This document shows positions 32,661 through 42,283 of a stretch of DNA of 64,000 nt, piece after piece. The stretch's first letter is position 1. The number at the start of each line of letters is the position of its first letter. The notes beneath the pieces were generated by a model. That model ran no database searches, was not told the DNA's origin, and was given only the letters and a program-made list of their open reading frames with translations. Origin of the DNA: Sphingomonas kyeonggiensis (GTDB lineage: Bacteria; Pseudomonadota; Alphaproteobacteria; Sphingomonadales; Sphingomonadaceae). The stretch lies in assembly GCF_014196745.1 (NCBI RefSeq), contig NZ_JACIEH010000001.1, positions 1,612,001-1,676,000 on the forward strand. Reading direction: 5' to 3'. The position numbers and the translations under genes are program-made.

Positions 32661-34517
32661 ATGCTCAAGGCCATGAAGATACCCAGGAAGCTGGGACTCT
32701 CCTTCCTGACGATCTGCGCGACGGCCGCGATCGTGATGCTGGTGTTCTACTCCAGCATCTCGTCGATTCGGGGCTCGACCGACGCGAACAATCTCAGCCA
32801 GTCGATCCACGCCAAGACGCTTGGCCTGGAGACCGCGCTGCTGCGCCAGAACAGCCAGATGCGCGGCTTCCTCGTCACCGGCGACGAGACCTATCTCAAG
32901 TCGTACAACGAGGGCCGCCAGGACTATGACAAGACCTCGGCCGAGCTGCAGGAGCTGCTCAAGGATTCCAAGCTCGAGGCGGCCTTGCTCAAGTCGCGCG
33001 AGGAAACGCTCAAGTGGCGCAAGGACTGGAGCGACCGCCTGATCGCAAAGGTCAAGGCCGGCCAGCGCGACGCGGCCGAGGCCGAGGTGCGTGCCGCCGG
33101 CAAGGCGGTGCTGACCAGTGCCGCCGTCCTCCCGCTGCGCGAGATCAAGGACGCCCAGACCGCGCTGATCGAGAAGAACGGCGCCAGCCAGGAATCCGCC
33201 ATCGGCACCGCGCTGTGGGTCCTCGCCCTCGGCGCGCTCGCGCTGATCGGCATCGCCGTCACCCTCGCGGTGATGCTCACCCGCCTGATCGCCGCCCCGG
33301 TGTCGGGCCTTACCCGGACGATGGCGGACCTCGCCGCCGGCCGGAACGACATCGCCGTGCCGGACACGGATCGCGGCGACGAGCTGGGCGACATGGCCCG
33401 CGCGGTGCTGGTGTTCCGCGACGCGGCCGTCGCCAAGCAGGCGTCCGATGCCGCCAATGCCAAGGCCGAAGCTGTGCAGAAGATGGTCGTCGAGACCGTC
33501 TCGGCGCATCTCTCCGAACTCGCCGGCGGCAATCTCACCGCCGAGATCACCCAGGCCTTCCCGGGCGACTATGAAGCGGTGAAGACCAACTTCAACGCCG
33601 CGGTGGGCGAGCTGCGCGCGCTGATCGCCTCGGTGATGGAATCGACCCAGTCGATCAACACCGGCTCGAACGAGATCGCCCAGGCCTCCGAAGACCTGGC
33701 GCGCCGCACTGAAGCGAACGCTGCCAGCCTCGAGGAGACCGCTGCCGCGGTGACGCAGATGAACGGCCGCCTGCGCGCGACCGCCGATGCGGCCAACCGC
33801 ACGGTCTCGCGTGCCGACGAGACGATCGCCACGGTCACCAACGGTCGAGAGACCGCCGACGAGGCGATGCAGGCGATGACCCGCGTGGCGGACAGCGCCA
33901 AGGGCATCGACAGCGTCATCGAGGGGCTGGACAAGATCGCGTTCCAGACGCGCGTTCTCGCCATGAACGCGGCCGTGGAAGCGGGCCGCGCCGGCGAGGC
34001 GGGTCGCGGCTTCGCGGTGGTCGCCGATCTCGTCTCGGCGCTGGCGATGCGGGCGGAAGAGGAAGCGGGCCGCGCCCGCGACCAGCTGACCGCGACCCAG
34101 ACCGACATCGTCTCGGCCGTGGACGCAGTGCGCAAGGTCGACGGCGCCCTTGCCGACATCTCGACCGGCGTCGGCGAGGTCCATTCGCTGCTCGGCGAGA
34201 TGGCCACCGACAACCAGGCCCAGGCCACCGCGATCAGCGAGGTCAGCACCGCGATCGGCGCAATGGACCAGTCGACCCAGCAGAATGCGGCGATGGTCGA
34301 GGAAACCTCGGCAGCGGCACGTCACCTCGCCAGCGAAGTGACCACGCTGTCCGAGCAGGCCCGTCGCTTCAAGGTTGGCGAGGCCGGCCATGGCGGCGGC
34401 CGCAAGCCGGCGCGTGGCGGGTTCGACATCGCGGCCAGGCCGCTGCCGGCCGCCGCGATCCCGGCGCTGGTCCGCCCGACCAACGGCGCGGCACTGGACG
34501 ACTGGCAGTCCTTCTGA
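32661..34517 (+). CDS. Methyl-accepting chemotaxis protein with CHASE3 sensor
   Basis: A 618-residue receptor: membrane span at about 11-33, CHASE3-type periplasmic helices (about 40-185), a second span (SAIGTALWVLALGALALIGI), HAMP (AAPVSGLTRTMADLAAGR), a coupling region, and a signalling hairpin (IAFQTRVLAMNAAVEAGRAG). Methyl-accepting helices flank the tip. The hairpin tip differs from the canonical QTNLLALNAAVEAARAGE: R replaces N and MNAAVEAG replaces LNAAVEAA. The adjacent VADLVSALAMRAEEEA replaces the usual VADEVRxLA with a Glu missing. The sensor should bind CheA/CheW complexes; ligand unknown. RBS AAAGGCTAG. Confidence 0.88.
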   Translation: MLKAMKIPRKLGLSFLTICATAAIVMLVFYSSISSIRGSTDANNLSQSIHAKTLGLETALLRQNSQMRGFLVTGDETYLKSYNEGRQDYDKTSAELQELLKDSKLEAALLKSREETLKWRKDWSDRLIAKVKAGQRDAAEAEVRAAGKAVLTSAAVLPLREIKDAQTALIEKNGASQESAIGTALWVLALGALALIGIAVTLAVMLTRLIAAPVSGLTRTMADLAAGRNDIAVPDTDRGDELGDMARAVLVFRDAAVAKQASDAANAKAEAVQKMVVETVSAHLSELAGGNLTAEITQAFPGDYEAVKTNFNAAVGELRALIASVMESTQSINTGSNEIAQASEDLARRTEANAASLEETAAAVTQMNGRLRATADAANRTVSRADETIATVTNGRETADEAMQAMTRVADSAKGIDSVIEGLDKIAFQTRVLAMNAAVEAGRAGEAGRGFAVVADLVSALAMRAEEEAGRARDQLTATQTDIVSAVDAVRKVDGALADISTGVGEVHSLLGEMATDNQAQATAISEVSTAIGAMDQSTQQNAAMVEETSAAARHLASEVTTLSEQARRFKVGEAGHGGGRKPARGGFDIAARPLPAAAIPALVRPTNGAALDDWQSF

Positions 34518-34523
34518 AGGCAA

Positions 34524-34561
34524 CCAGTCCGGCGGCATGACGCCGCCGGACTGGCGCTTTT
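34524..34561 (+). terminator. Intrinsic terminator after chemoreceptor gene
   Basis: Perfect 13-base stem CCAGTCCGGCGGC / GCCGCCGGACTGG with a five-base loop, followed by CGCTTTT. Confidence 0.85.
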
Positions 34562-34609
34562 CCGTACCTGAATGTCTCCGCTCCCCGAGGGGCGGCAAGG
34601 AAAACGACA

Positions 34610-35647
34610 ATGAACATGATGGTGCCTGCCGCCGCGGGTGAGCTCCACCGCCAGGCCCGGGTCGCACGGCGGCTCGGCTCGCCATTCGTCGCGTCGGTGC
34701 TCGAGGCAGGCCATCGCCAGCTCTATCTCGCGCCGCGCACCGCAGAATTCATCGCCGGCTGGCCGGGCGACCCTTCCGCTTCGGCCCTGGCGATGCGTTT
34801 CAATGCCGCGCTACACGCGCTGGCGCGCCGGGGCGAGCCCGCGGCACTTCGCGCGCTCTATGCCCGCGAGCATGACGATTATGACGGCGCGATCGGCGCC
34901 GCCCTCGCCGCCTCGGACGATTTCATCGCCCGCTGGATGCAGGATACGCCCCAGACCAACGAAGTCGGCCGTGCCGCCGCGATCGGCGCCGCGCTGATGG
35001 TCGCGCACCGCAGGTTCGGCCTGCCCTTCGAGCTGCTCGAGCTGGGCTCCAGCTGCGGGCTCAACCTCAATCTGGCGCGCTATGGCTATGATCTGGGCGG
35101 AGTGCTGGCCGGCTGCATGGACTCGCCGGTGCACATCGTGCCGCTATGGACCGGGCCGGCGCCCCTTCCCGCTCCCATCGAGGTCGCCGCCGCCCGCGGG
35201 GTCGATCTCAACCCGCTCGACGCCGGCGATGCGGAGACGCGCGAGCGACTGCTCTCCTATGTCTGGGCCGATCAGCCCGGCCGCGCCCGCCGGCTGGAGC
35301 GCGCGCTCGATCTGGCGCTGCGCCATCCGCCGCGGATCGACCGGTCCGACGCCGCCTCCTGGCTCGTCGCACGCCTGGCCGAGCCGCAGGAGGTAGGGCG
35401 CTGCCGCGTCGTCTTCCACTCAATGGTGCTGCAATATTTCAACGGCGAGGATCGCGGAACGGTGCTGCGCGCCATCCACGGTGCCGGTGCCCGCGCCACT
35501 GCCGAGCGTCCGCTGGCCTGGATCAGCTTCGAATGGACGCCGACGCGCAGCGAGGTCCATCTGACGCTGACCTGCTGGCCGAGCGGCGAGACGCGCAGGC
35601 TCGCGACCTGCCATGCCTATGGCAACTGGATCGACTGGCTGGGATGA
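34610..35647 (+). CDS. DUF2332 family protein
   Basis: A 345-residue protein matching the DUF2332 pattern by memory: RFGLPFELLELGSSCGLNL, then PLWTGPAPLP, VDLNPLDAGDAETRERLLSYVWADQPGR, VFHSMVLQYF and WISFEWT. These conserved blocks are distributed over the whole length. Family function is unknown; a methyltransferase-like fold has been suggested, which I cannot confirm. RBS CAAGGAAAA in front of ATG 34610. Separate from the chemoreceptor by a terminator. Confidence 0.85.
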   Translation: MNMMVPAAAGELHRQARVARRLGSPFVASVLEAGHRQLYLAPRTAEFIAGWPGDPSASALAMRFNAALHALARRGEPAALRALYAREHDDYDGAIGAALAASDDFIARWMQDTPQTNEVGRAAAIGAALMVAHRRFGLPFELLELGSSCGLNLNLARYGYDLGGVLAGCMDSPVHIVPLWTGPAPLPAPIEVAAARGVDLNPLDAGDAETRERLLSYVWADQPGRARRLERALDLALRHPPRIDRSDAASWLVARLAEPQEVGRCRVVFHSMVLQYFNGEDRGTVLRAIHGAGARATAERPLAWISFEWTPTRSEVHLTLTCWPSGETRRLATCHAYGNWIDWLG

Positions 35648-35663
35648 AGGAAGGTCCAGGGGA

Positions 35664-36182
35664 TCAGTCCCCGGGCATCGCCTTCCACAGGGCCGAGGCG
35701 ACACCGCCCCCACCAACGCTGACCGGCGAGGTGCTTTCCTTCCCGTCGATGCGCAGCACGAGCATCGTGCTCAGCGCCGAACGGCGGAAACGCGGCTTGC
35801 GATGGTCGGAAAGCGTATCGTACACCGCCCAGCTGGCCCCGCGGGCGCTGGTCGCGTTCTCGCTGTTCTCGACTGCCGTGAGGTTCCAGTTCGGCGCTGC
35901 CTTGAGCTCCGCGCCCGGGGCGCCGGACTGCAGTCGCACGGGCGGATGCGAAACGGTGGCGGTCGATAGATCGGCGCGTTCCAGCCCGCGATAGGCGATC
36001 GGAACGAACGTGGCCGGCCGCTCGGTCGCGACCTTCCTTCCCGGAGCCACAGGGACACGCGCAGCGCCATCGGCGGCGAGCATCGCCTTGAGATTCGGGA
36101 CGATCGGCAGATCCTTATCGCCTGCCATGACCGTGGTGGGCGCGGCACATGCCGCCGCGCAAAGCAGCAGACCCTTGAGCAT
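35664..36182 (-). CDS. Exported hypothetical protein
   Basis: A 172-residue protein with signal peptide (MLKGLLLCAAACAAPTTVMA; ATG at 36182 preferred over GTG 36185, RBS GGGGAAA). The mature part contains MLAADGAARVPVAPGRKVA and a C-terminal MLVLRIDGKESTSPVSVGGG. No recognised domain. Convergent with the DUF2332 gene. Confidence 0.6.
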   Translation of the reverse strand: MLKGLLLCAAACAAPTTVMAGDKDLPIVPNLKAMLAADGAARVPVAPGRKVATERPATFVPIAYRGLERADLSTATVSHPPVRLQSGAPGAELKAAPNWNLTAVENSENATSARGASWAVYDTLSDHRKPRFRRSALSTMLVLRIDGKESTSPVSVGGGGVASALWKAMPGD

Positions 36183-36278
36183 CACCAGTTTCCCCAGCAG
36201 GTGAAGTTCGCGAAGAGTGTCTTAGTTTGAACACATGCGCAATCGCCACACGCCTCACTTCGGCGCATGGTGCCATCG

Positions 36279-36605
36279 TTATGCCGTAAGTGTCTCGAAA
36301 GCTTCGGGAGTAAGTGCGGCCTGGAACTCGAGGCCCGCCTCGAAATCGTTCGACCAGATCACGCGGGCGGCGACATGCCCCACATTGGGCAGTGCCAGCC
36401 AGATCATCGAATTGGCGCGGACTTCGGAATAGGTCTGGATTCGCGCGCCGTGCAGCGACACGTCCACTACCTTGCAGAGCGCGCGGTCCAAGCCGCCACG
36501 ACCGATCTTCGCATCGAGCGAAACCGGCGCACGCATGGAACGCCGCCGGCCCAGTTCCTCGGCCGGTTCGAATTCCGCTGCGAATGCTCGTGCTGCGCTT
36601 GCCAT
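36279..36605 (-). CDS. PilZ-domain protein
   Basis: A 108-residue protein with the c-di-GMP-binding signature RRRSMR near residue 20 followed by DVSLHGARI near 50 (RxxxR and D/NxSxxG). ATG 36605 is used; the frame opens at a TTG 9 bases upstream. Single-domain PilZ proteins are c-di-GMP effectors in motility and envelope control. Standalone on the minus strand, before rpmE. Confidence 0.85.
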   Translation of the reverse strand: MASAARAFAAEFEPAEELGRRRSMRAPVSLDAKIGRGGLDRALCKVVDVSLHGARIQTYSEVRANSMIWLALPNVGHVAARVIWSNDFEAGLEFQAALTPEAFETLTA

Positions 36606-36675
36606 GCCAGACAAGCTAGACTCGGCTGGCTAACGGCGCGTTAACGAGGCAACGCGCCGAAAGCCCACCAGAATT

Positions 36676-36906
36676 TTACTTCTTGCCGAGGTTGAGGCCG
36701 CCGAAGCGCTTGTTGAAGCGCGCGACCTGGCCACCCTGATCGAGGAGACGCTGCGAACCACCGGTCCAGGCCGGGTGCGCCAGCGGGTCGATGTCGAGGG
36801 TCATCGTGTCGCCTTCCTTGCCCCAGGTGGAGCGGGTCTCGTACACGGTGCCGTCGGTCATCTGCACCTTGATCATGTGGTAATCGGGGTGGGTATCTTT
36901 CTTCAC
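36676..36906 (-). CDS. rpmE: 50S ribosomal protein L31
   Basis: A 76-residue protein: [38 protein letters not shown] near the C-terminus, as in the alphaproteobacterial L31. Cys-poor form, without the CxxC zinc site. Start GTG at 36906 with AAGGAATTC in front. It follows fabZ. Confidence 0.95.
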   Translation of the reverse strand: MKKDTHPDYHMIKVQMTDGTVYETRSTWGKEGDTMTLDIDPLAHPAWTGGSQRLLDQGGQVARFNKRFGGLNLGKK

Positions 36907-36971
36907 GTCGAATTCCTTGGAAAGCCGCCGGTTTCCGACCGGCAGAGCGCGCGCCCCTAACAGAGACGCGA

Positions 36972-37001
36972 GCGCCGCGCAACCTGGGGGCTGCGCGGCG
37001 C
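36972..37001 (-). terminator. Hairpin after fabZ
   Basis: Perfect 10-base stem GCGCCGCGCA / TGCGCGGCGC, loop of 10. No T tract on the minus strand, so terminator strength is uncertain. It would end the long envelope operon before rpmE. Confidence 0.5.
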
Positions 37002-37024
37002 CGGAAGTCGGAAAAGCCCTGGCC

Positions 37025-37504
37025 TCAGGCCGAAGGCGGATCCGCGATCATCGCGGTGAATTCGCACTCGGTGGCGACTTCGCCGTTCAGCATCGCCCTG
37101 CCCGCGAACTTGCAGACGCGCGAACGCTTCTGGATGAACTCGACCTCGAGACGCAGCAGCACGCCGGGCTCGACCGGCTTGCGGAACTTCACCCCGTCGA
37201 TCGACATGAAATAAACGAGCTTGCCCGAACCGGCGAGGCCGAGGCTCTCCACCGCGAGCACGCCCGCCGCCTGCGCCAGCGCCTCAATCTGGAGGACGCC
37301 GGGCATGATCGGCCTTCCGGGGAAATGCCCCTGGAAGAATTCCTCGTTCATCGAGACCGCCTTGATCGCGACGATTCGCTGGTCCGGGACCAGTTCCTCG
37401 ACGCGATCGACGAGCAGCATCGGATAACGGTGCGGCAACGCCGCCATCACCCGCTGGATATTCAGCGGGCCGATGTCGGCGGCTACCGTTGCTTCCTCGC
37501 TCAC
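37025..37504 (-). CDS. fabZ: 3-hydroxyacyl-[ACP] dehydratase
   Basis: A 159-residue hot-dog-fold enzyme with the catalytic His in [16 protein letters not shown] and the Glu in IEALAQAAG. It dehydrates 3-hydroxyacyl-ACP in fatty acid elongation. GTG start overlaps the ompH stop (GTGA). In LPS-producing proteobacteria lpxD sits between ompH and fabZ and lpxA/lpxB follow fabZ; here ompH touches fabZ directly and rpmE follows. Confidence 0.96.
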   Translation of the reverse strand: MSEEATVAADIGPLNIQRVMAALPHRYPMLLVDRVEELVPDQRIVAIKAVSMNEEFFQGHFPGRPIMPGVLQIEALAQAAGVLAVESLGLAGSGKLVYFMSIDGVKFRKPVEPGVLLRLEVEFIQKRSRVCKFAGRAMLNGEVATECEFTAMIADPPSA

Positions 37505-38253
37505 CGCGGCTCGGCGGGCTTCTTGGCGCCAGCCGGTGCGGCGGGAGCCGGAGCTGCCGGAGCGGCGCCCGCGCGCTGCTGCTGGGCAGCGGCCTGGTAG
37601 GCGCGGATCTGCTCGATCTGGGCCAGCTGCTGCTGCATCGCCAGCGTCTCGCGGGCGGGCTGCCAGTCGGCCGGCGGCTGGATGCTCACGGTCGGCACCG
37701 ACTTGTCGAGCTCGGCGGTGATCGCGTCGCTGATGTCGGCCGAATCCGGCGCGTACATGAACACTTCCGGCGACAGGATCACGCCGACCTTGCGAGCCGT
37801 GACGACACGCAGCTGGGCCGCTTCATACTGGCGCAGGATCGATTCGATCGCGAACAGCTCGGCGCGTGCAGCCGGGTTGCTCAGCTTCTGGACGTCGGTG
37901 TTCGCGGCGTTCTGCAGCGCCGTGATCTTGTCGAGGACCGGGTTCTTGGCAGCCTGGGCAGCCTTGAGTTCGTTGTCGTCGACCTTCTTGTCCTTGTTGG
38001 TGTCGAGCTGGGCGAGAAGCGGCTCGGCTTCCTTCTGCGCGGCCTGGCGGCGCGCATTGATCTGCTCGAAGGCCGCCTTGTAGGTCGTCTGGATCTGCTG
38101 CTGCGCGGCAGAGAACGCCTTCGAGGCATCGACGACGCGAACCGGGCTGGCAGTGGCGATGCTGCCGCTGACCTGCGCGTGCGCGGGGGCCGCGACGACG
38201 AGCGCGGCAGGAGCCGCCAGCAGCGCGGCGAGAATGCGCTTCTTGGTAATCAT
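37501..38253 (-). CDS. OmpH/Skp-family periplasmic chaperone
   Basis: A 250-residue exported protein: signal peptide ([26 protein letters not shown]), long coiled-coil helices ([22 protein letters not shown]) and an EF-hand-like [13 protein letters not shown] insertion. Longer than E. coli Skp, with an Ala/Pro-rich tail. It should carry unfolded outer-membrane proteins to BamA, which is encoded directly upstream (ATGA overlap). Substrate range may reflect its role with TonB receptors, of which this window alone has four. Confidence 0.88.
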   Translation of the reverse strand: MITKKRILAALLAAPAALVVAAPAHAQVSGSIATASPVRVVDASKAFSAAQQQIQTTYKAAFEQINARRQAAQKEAEPLLAQLDTNKDKKVDDNELKAAQAAKNPVLDKITALQNAANTDVQKLSNPAARAELFAIESILRQYEAAQLRVVTARKVGVILSPEVFMYAPDSADISDAITAELDKSVPTVSIQPPADWQPARETLAMQQQLAQIEQIRAYQAAAQQQRAGAAPAAPAPAAPAGAKKPAEPR

Positions 38254-41081
38254 CAGAATTGAGTCCCTACGTTGAAGGTTACAAGCTTGGTGTCGTCGCC
38301 CTTGGCGTGGAGCAACGTCTTGGCCACGTCGATACGCAGCGGGCCGAAGGGGGAATTCCAGTTCACGCCGAAGCCGATCGACAGGCGCGGCGAGGCGCTG
38401 TTGCCGACATAGCGCTCATAGACCGGCGCGATCGGGTTGTTCACGATGGCGTTGACCGAGGTACCGACGCACGGATCGCCTGCCTTCGCGGCATAACCGA
38501 CCTTACAGGTGGTGTAGAAGCCCGAGTTCACCGGATCCGACGCGCTCACGGCGAAGAGCTGCTGGCCGGTGGTGGGATCCTTCAGGAAATTGTCCCGCGG
38601 AAGCAGCGACGGCGAGCCATCGGCGTTGAACGCCGGTTTGCCGTCCGAACCGACCTTCTGACAGAAGCCATAGGGCGACGTCGGGCACGCCGGATCGACA
38701 CCGACCGACGACCCCGGACGGGTGATGTTGAACAGGCTGCCAGCCATGATGAAGATCGACGGACGCAGGCCCATCTCGGCCGCACCCGCGCCCAGCGGGA
38801 TCTCGAGCTCGGCCTTGGTCAGGTAATAGGCCTTGCCGCCGATCGCGTCGTCGATGATCTGGTCGCGGTCGGTGACCAGCGCCTGATCGCCGCCCGCCAC
38901 GCTGCCGGTATAGGCGATGCGCTGCACGCGCGGGCCGACGCCGCGGATGTCGAAGCCGCGGAACTGCGGCTCGCCCAGATAGAAGCGGTCGGTGATGCGA
39001 ACCGAATCGATGCCCGCGCCACGGCTCTTCTCCAGGCTGTGGATGTAGCCACCCTCGGCCGAGACCGAGGCGATGAAGCCGCTGCCGACGTTCCAGTATT
39101 TGTCGGCGTCGAAGCGCGCACGCAGATAACGCACGTCGCCGCCCACGCCGGCGAAGTCGCCGCTCAGCGACAGTCGCTCACCGCGCGACGGACGCAGGCG
39201 GCTGTTCAGGCTGTCATAGGTCAGCGTCAGGCCGACCAGCGAGGTCAGGCGGTTGCCCACCGCTTCGCAATAGTAGCGCCCCGCGATCTGCGGATCGCAG
39301 GTATCGCCCGGGCTGTTGCCGCGAACGCCGTCGCTGTTGCTGTCGGTATAGAAGTTGCTCTTGTCGAGCGTGACGTTGTCCTTGGCCAGATAATAGCGGG
39401 CCGACAGCGTCCAGTATTCGGTCAACGGCACGCCGGCGACGATCTGGGCACCGGTCGAAACCTGGCTGTAGGTCGTCTGGCGGTCCGAACCGAGATAGTT
39501 GAACGCGTTGTAGTCGCGGCGGAAGATCGTGCCGCCCAGCGCGATGTTCTTGTCGAACAGATAGGGCTCGGTGAAGCCCAGCTCGACCGACTTCGAATAG
39601 CTCGAATAGTCGACCGAGGCCGACACGGTCTGGCCCATGCCGCGGAAGTTGCGCTGGCGGATCGAGGCCTGAAGGATGAACTGCTCGAGGCTCGAGAAAC
39701 CGGCCGACAGCGTCAGTTCGCCGTTCGCGCGCTCTTCGACGTTCGCCTTGAGCACGATGCGATCCGGCGCCGAACCCTCGACACGCTCGATCTCGAACTT
39801 GTCCTGGAAATAGCCCAGCGAGTTGATGCGGTCCTGCGAACGCTTGACCAGGAAGGTGTTGAAGGCGTCGCCCTCGGCCACGCGGAACTCGCGGCGGATC
39901 ACCTTGTCCTGGGTCTGGCGGTTGCCGGTGATGTCGATGCGCTCGATGTACGTGCGGTTCGCTTCGGCGATGTGGAAATTCATCCCCATCGTCAGCGCTT
40001 CCTTGTCGCGCTGGAAGTCGGGGCGCACGTCGGCGAAGGCGTAGCCCGCGATACCGGCGGTCTCGCTCAGCTGTTCGACCGTGTCTTCCACGGCCTTGGC
40101 GTTATACCACTCGCCTTCCTTGATGCTCAGCGCGGCGGCGAGCTTCTTGTCGTCGAAGTCGCGGATCGCGCTGTCGACGGTGACCGGACCGAACTTGTAG
40201 CGGGGACCTTCCTCCACCACGTAGGTGATGATGAAGTCCTTCTTGTCCGGCGTCAGCTCGGCCACGGCCGAGATCACGCGGAAATCGGCATAGCCGTTGG
40301 TCAGGTAGAACTGGCGGAGCTTCTGCTGGTCATAGGCCAGGCGATCCTGGTCGTAGCTCGTGTTCGAGCTCATCAGGTGCGTGATGCTGGCGGTCTTGGT
40401 CGCCATCTCGCCGCGCAGCTTGCTGTCGGAGAACACCTCGTTGCCGATGATGTTGATCTGGCGGACCTTGGACTTCGGGCCCTCATGCACTTCGAAGATC
40501 ACGTCGACGCGGTTCTGGTCGAGGCTGACCATCTTCGGCTCGACCACGGCGGCGAAGCGGCCCTGGCGACGATAGAGCTCGACGATGCGGGCCACGTCGG
40601 CGCGGACCGCGGTGCGGGTGAAGATCTGGCGCGGCGCCAGCTTCACTTCCTTCTTGATCTTGTCTTCCTTGAGCCGCTTGTTGCCCTCGTAGATCACGCG
40701 GTTGATCACCGGGTTCTCGCGGATGCGGATCACCAGGTCGCCATTCTCGACGCCTTCGATCGATACGTCGGCGAGCAGCTCGGATGCGAGCAAGTCCTTG
40801 ATCGCCTGGTCGATCGTCTCGTTGGTGTAAGCGTCACCCACCCGCAGGCGGGTGTAGCTGAGCACCGTTTCGGGCTCGATGCGCTGCGAACCCTGCACGC
40901 GGATCGACTTGATCGTGCGAGTCACGGGAGCCGGGACCGCCGGAGCGGTCTGCGCAGCGGGGGCCGGAGCCGTCGTCGGGGCCGCAGTCTGCGCTAGCGC
41001 CGCGCCCGAGAGCATGGTGCCCGCGAGAAGGGTCGCCGTGGCGCGCGCGCCGATTTTCGTTGCCTTGATCGCAGTCACCAT
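38253..41081 (-). CDS. bamA: Outer membrane protein assembly factor BamA
   Basis: A 942-residue Omp85 protein: signal peptide (LLAGTMLSGAALAQ), five POTRA repeats (about 60-430) and a C-terminal barrel with the RGF(D)-type lid loop (EPQFRGFDIRGVG). It catalyses insertion of outer membrane barrels. ATG 41081 is preferred (GGGGTGGG just upstream, directly before the signal peptide); the open frame extends to 41180 inside the rseP gene. The stop overlaps the ompH start. Coding direction and neighbours are the standard rseP-bamA-ompH order. Confidence 0.96.
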   Translation of the reverse strand: MVTAIKATKIGARATATLLAGTMLSGAALAQTAAPTTAPAPAAQTAPAVPAPVTRTIKSIRVQGSQRIEPETVLSYTRLRVGDAYTNETIDQAIKDLLASELLADVSIEGVENGDLVIRIRENPVINRVIYEGNKRLKEDKIKKEVKLAPRQIFTRTAVRADVARIVELYRRQGRFAAVVEPKMVSLDQNRVDVIFEVHEGPKSKVRQINIIGNEVFSDSKLRGEMATKTASITHLMSSNTSYDQDRLAYDQQKLRQFYLTNGYADFRVISAVAELTPDKKDFIITYVVEEGPRYKFGPVTVDSAIRDFDDKKLAAALSIKEGEWYNAKAVEDTVEQLSETAGIAGYAFADVRPDFQRDKEALTMGMNFHIAEANRTYIERIDITGNRQTQDKVIRREFRVAEGDAFNTFLVKRSQDRINSLGYFQDKFEIERVEGSAPDRIVLKANVEERANGELTLSAGFSSLEQFILQASIRQRNFRGMGQTVSASVDYSSYSKSVELGFTEPYLFDKNIALGGTIFRRDYNAFNYLGSDRQTTYSQVSTGAQIVAGVPLTEYWTLSARYYLAKDNVTLDKSNFYTDSNSDGVRGNSPGDTCDPQIAGRYYCEAVGNRLTSLVGLTLTYDSLNSRLRPSRGERLSLSGDFAGVGGDVRYLRARFDADKYWNVGSGFIASVSAEGGYIHSLEKSRGAGIDSVRITDRFYLGEPQFRGFDIRGVGPRVQRIAYTGSVAGGDQALVTDRDQIIDDAIGGKAYYLTKAELEIPLGAGAAEMGLRPSIFIMAGSLFNITRPGSSVGVDPACPTSPYGFCQKVGSDGKPAFNADGSPSLLPRDNFLKDPTTGQQLFAVSASDPVNSGFYTTCKVGYAAKAGDPCVGTSVNAIVNNPIAPVYERYVGNSASPRLSIGFGVNWNSPFGPLRIDVAKTLLHAKGDDTKLVTFNVGTQF

Positions 41082-41149
41082 CCCACCCCAGTCGGAATCA
41101 AAATACCGGCCGTCAGCCACGCGGCTTGCACCGCCCTGCACGAACCGCA

Positions 41150-42283
41150 TCAGCCGATCAACCCGGCCAAACTTCTCCACACGCCGAACGCGCCGAGATC
41201 ATTAAACGTAACGAACAGCATGAGCGCCAGAATTGCGATCAAACCGCCACGATACGCCCACTCCATAACCTGAGGCTCCACCGGGCGACGACGGACAGCC
41301 TCGACTGCGTAGAACAGCAGATGCCCGCCATCCAGCACAGGGACTGGCAACAGGTTGATGAATCCCAGATTAATCGAGACTAGCGCAATCAGGCTGACCA
41401 GCGCCAGCGGCCCCATCGAGAGACTCTCGCCGGATGCCTGGGCGATCTTCAGCGGTCCGCCGAGCTCGCTCACCGGGATCCGGCCCAGAATGATACGCTT
41501 CAGTCCCTCGACGGTCACGTCGATGATCTCGCCGGTCTGGCGCATGCCCACGAGCGGGGCTTCCCAGATCGCCACCTGGCGGACCTGCTGGGCAGCGGGG
41601 CCGACGCCGAGCTGGCCGCGGGTCGAGATATTGCCGAAGCGATCCTTGAGCTTCAGCGTGCCGATCGTCGCCTGCACCTGGCGGGCCTGCCCGTCACGCT
41701 GGAAATCGATCGTCACCAGCTCGCCGGCACGCAGTGCGGTGAACATGCGCAGGTCGAAATAATCATCGACCGTGCGGCCATCCATCGCGGTGATGCGGTC
41801 GCCGGTCTTCAGACCGGCCTTGGCGGCGGCGCTGTTCGCCTGGACCTCACCGATCGTCGCCGGGGTGACATTCTCGCCGAACGCGACGGCGAAACTGCCC
41901 AGGATCGCGATCGCGATGAGGAAATTCATGATCGGGCCCGCCGCGACGATGATCGCGCGCTGCCACAGCGGCTTGGCCTGGAAGGTCCGCGCCCGCTCCG
42001 AGGCGGGCAGCGAGAGCCATTCCGGCGAAGGCTGACTGGCCGGATTCATGTCGCCGGCGAAGCGGACATAGCCGCCCAGCGGCAGCCAGCCGAACTTCCA
42101 GCGGGTACCGCGCCTGTCGGTGAAACCGGCCACCTCGCGGCCGAAGCCGATCGAGAATTCCTCGGCCTTCACGCCGAACCAGCGTCCGGCGAGGTAGTGG
42201 CCGAGCTCGTGCAGGAACACGAGCGGCCCGAGCACCAGCGCGAACGCGAGTATGGTGACCAGGATGCCGGGAGTTTGAATCAA
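41150..42283 (-). CDS. rseP: Site-2 intramembrane zinc metalloprotease
   Basis: A 377-residue protease with VFLHELGHYLAGRWF (HExxH in the first span), GLKTGDRITAMDG PDZ region near 150, and LLPVPVLDGGHLL in the third catalytic span. RseP cleaves anti-sigma factors and signal-peptide remnants within the membrane. The start appears to be TTG at 42283, overlapping the dxr stop (TTGA), with no better ATG or GTG nearby. Confidence 0.95.
   Translation of the reverse strand: MIQTPGILVTILAFALVLGPLVFLHELGHYLAGRWFGVKAEEFSIGFGREVAGFTDRRGTRWKFGWLPLGGYVRFAGDMNPASQPSPEWLSLPASERARTFQAKPLWQRAIIVAAGPIMNFLIAIAILGSFAVAFGENVTPATIGEVQANSAAAKAGLKTGDRITAMDGRTVDDYFDLRMFTALRAGELVTIDFQRDGQARQVQATIGTLKLKDRFGNISTRGQLGVGPAAQQVRQVAIWEAPLVGMRQTGEIIDVTVEGLKRIILGRIPVSELGGPLKIAQASGESLSMGPLALVSLIALVSINLGFINLLPVPVLDGGHLLFYAVEAVRRRPVEPQVMEWAYRGGLIAILALMLFVTFNDLGAFGVWRSLAGLIG

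Noticed and set aside
38259..40997. 912-codon plus-strand frame opposite bamA, and similar frames at 15546-18188, 58841-61486 and 46453-48411
   Set aside because: All mirror well-supported genes on the other strand and show Arg/His/Gly-rich shadow composition.
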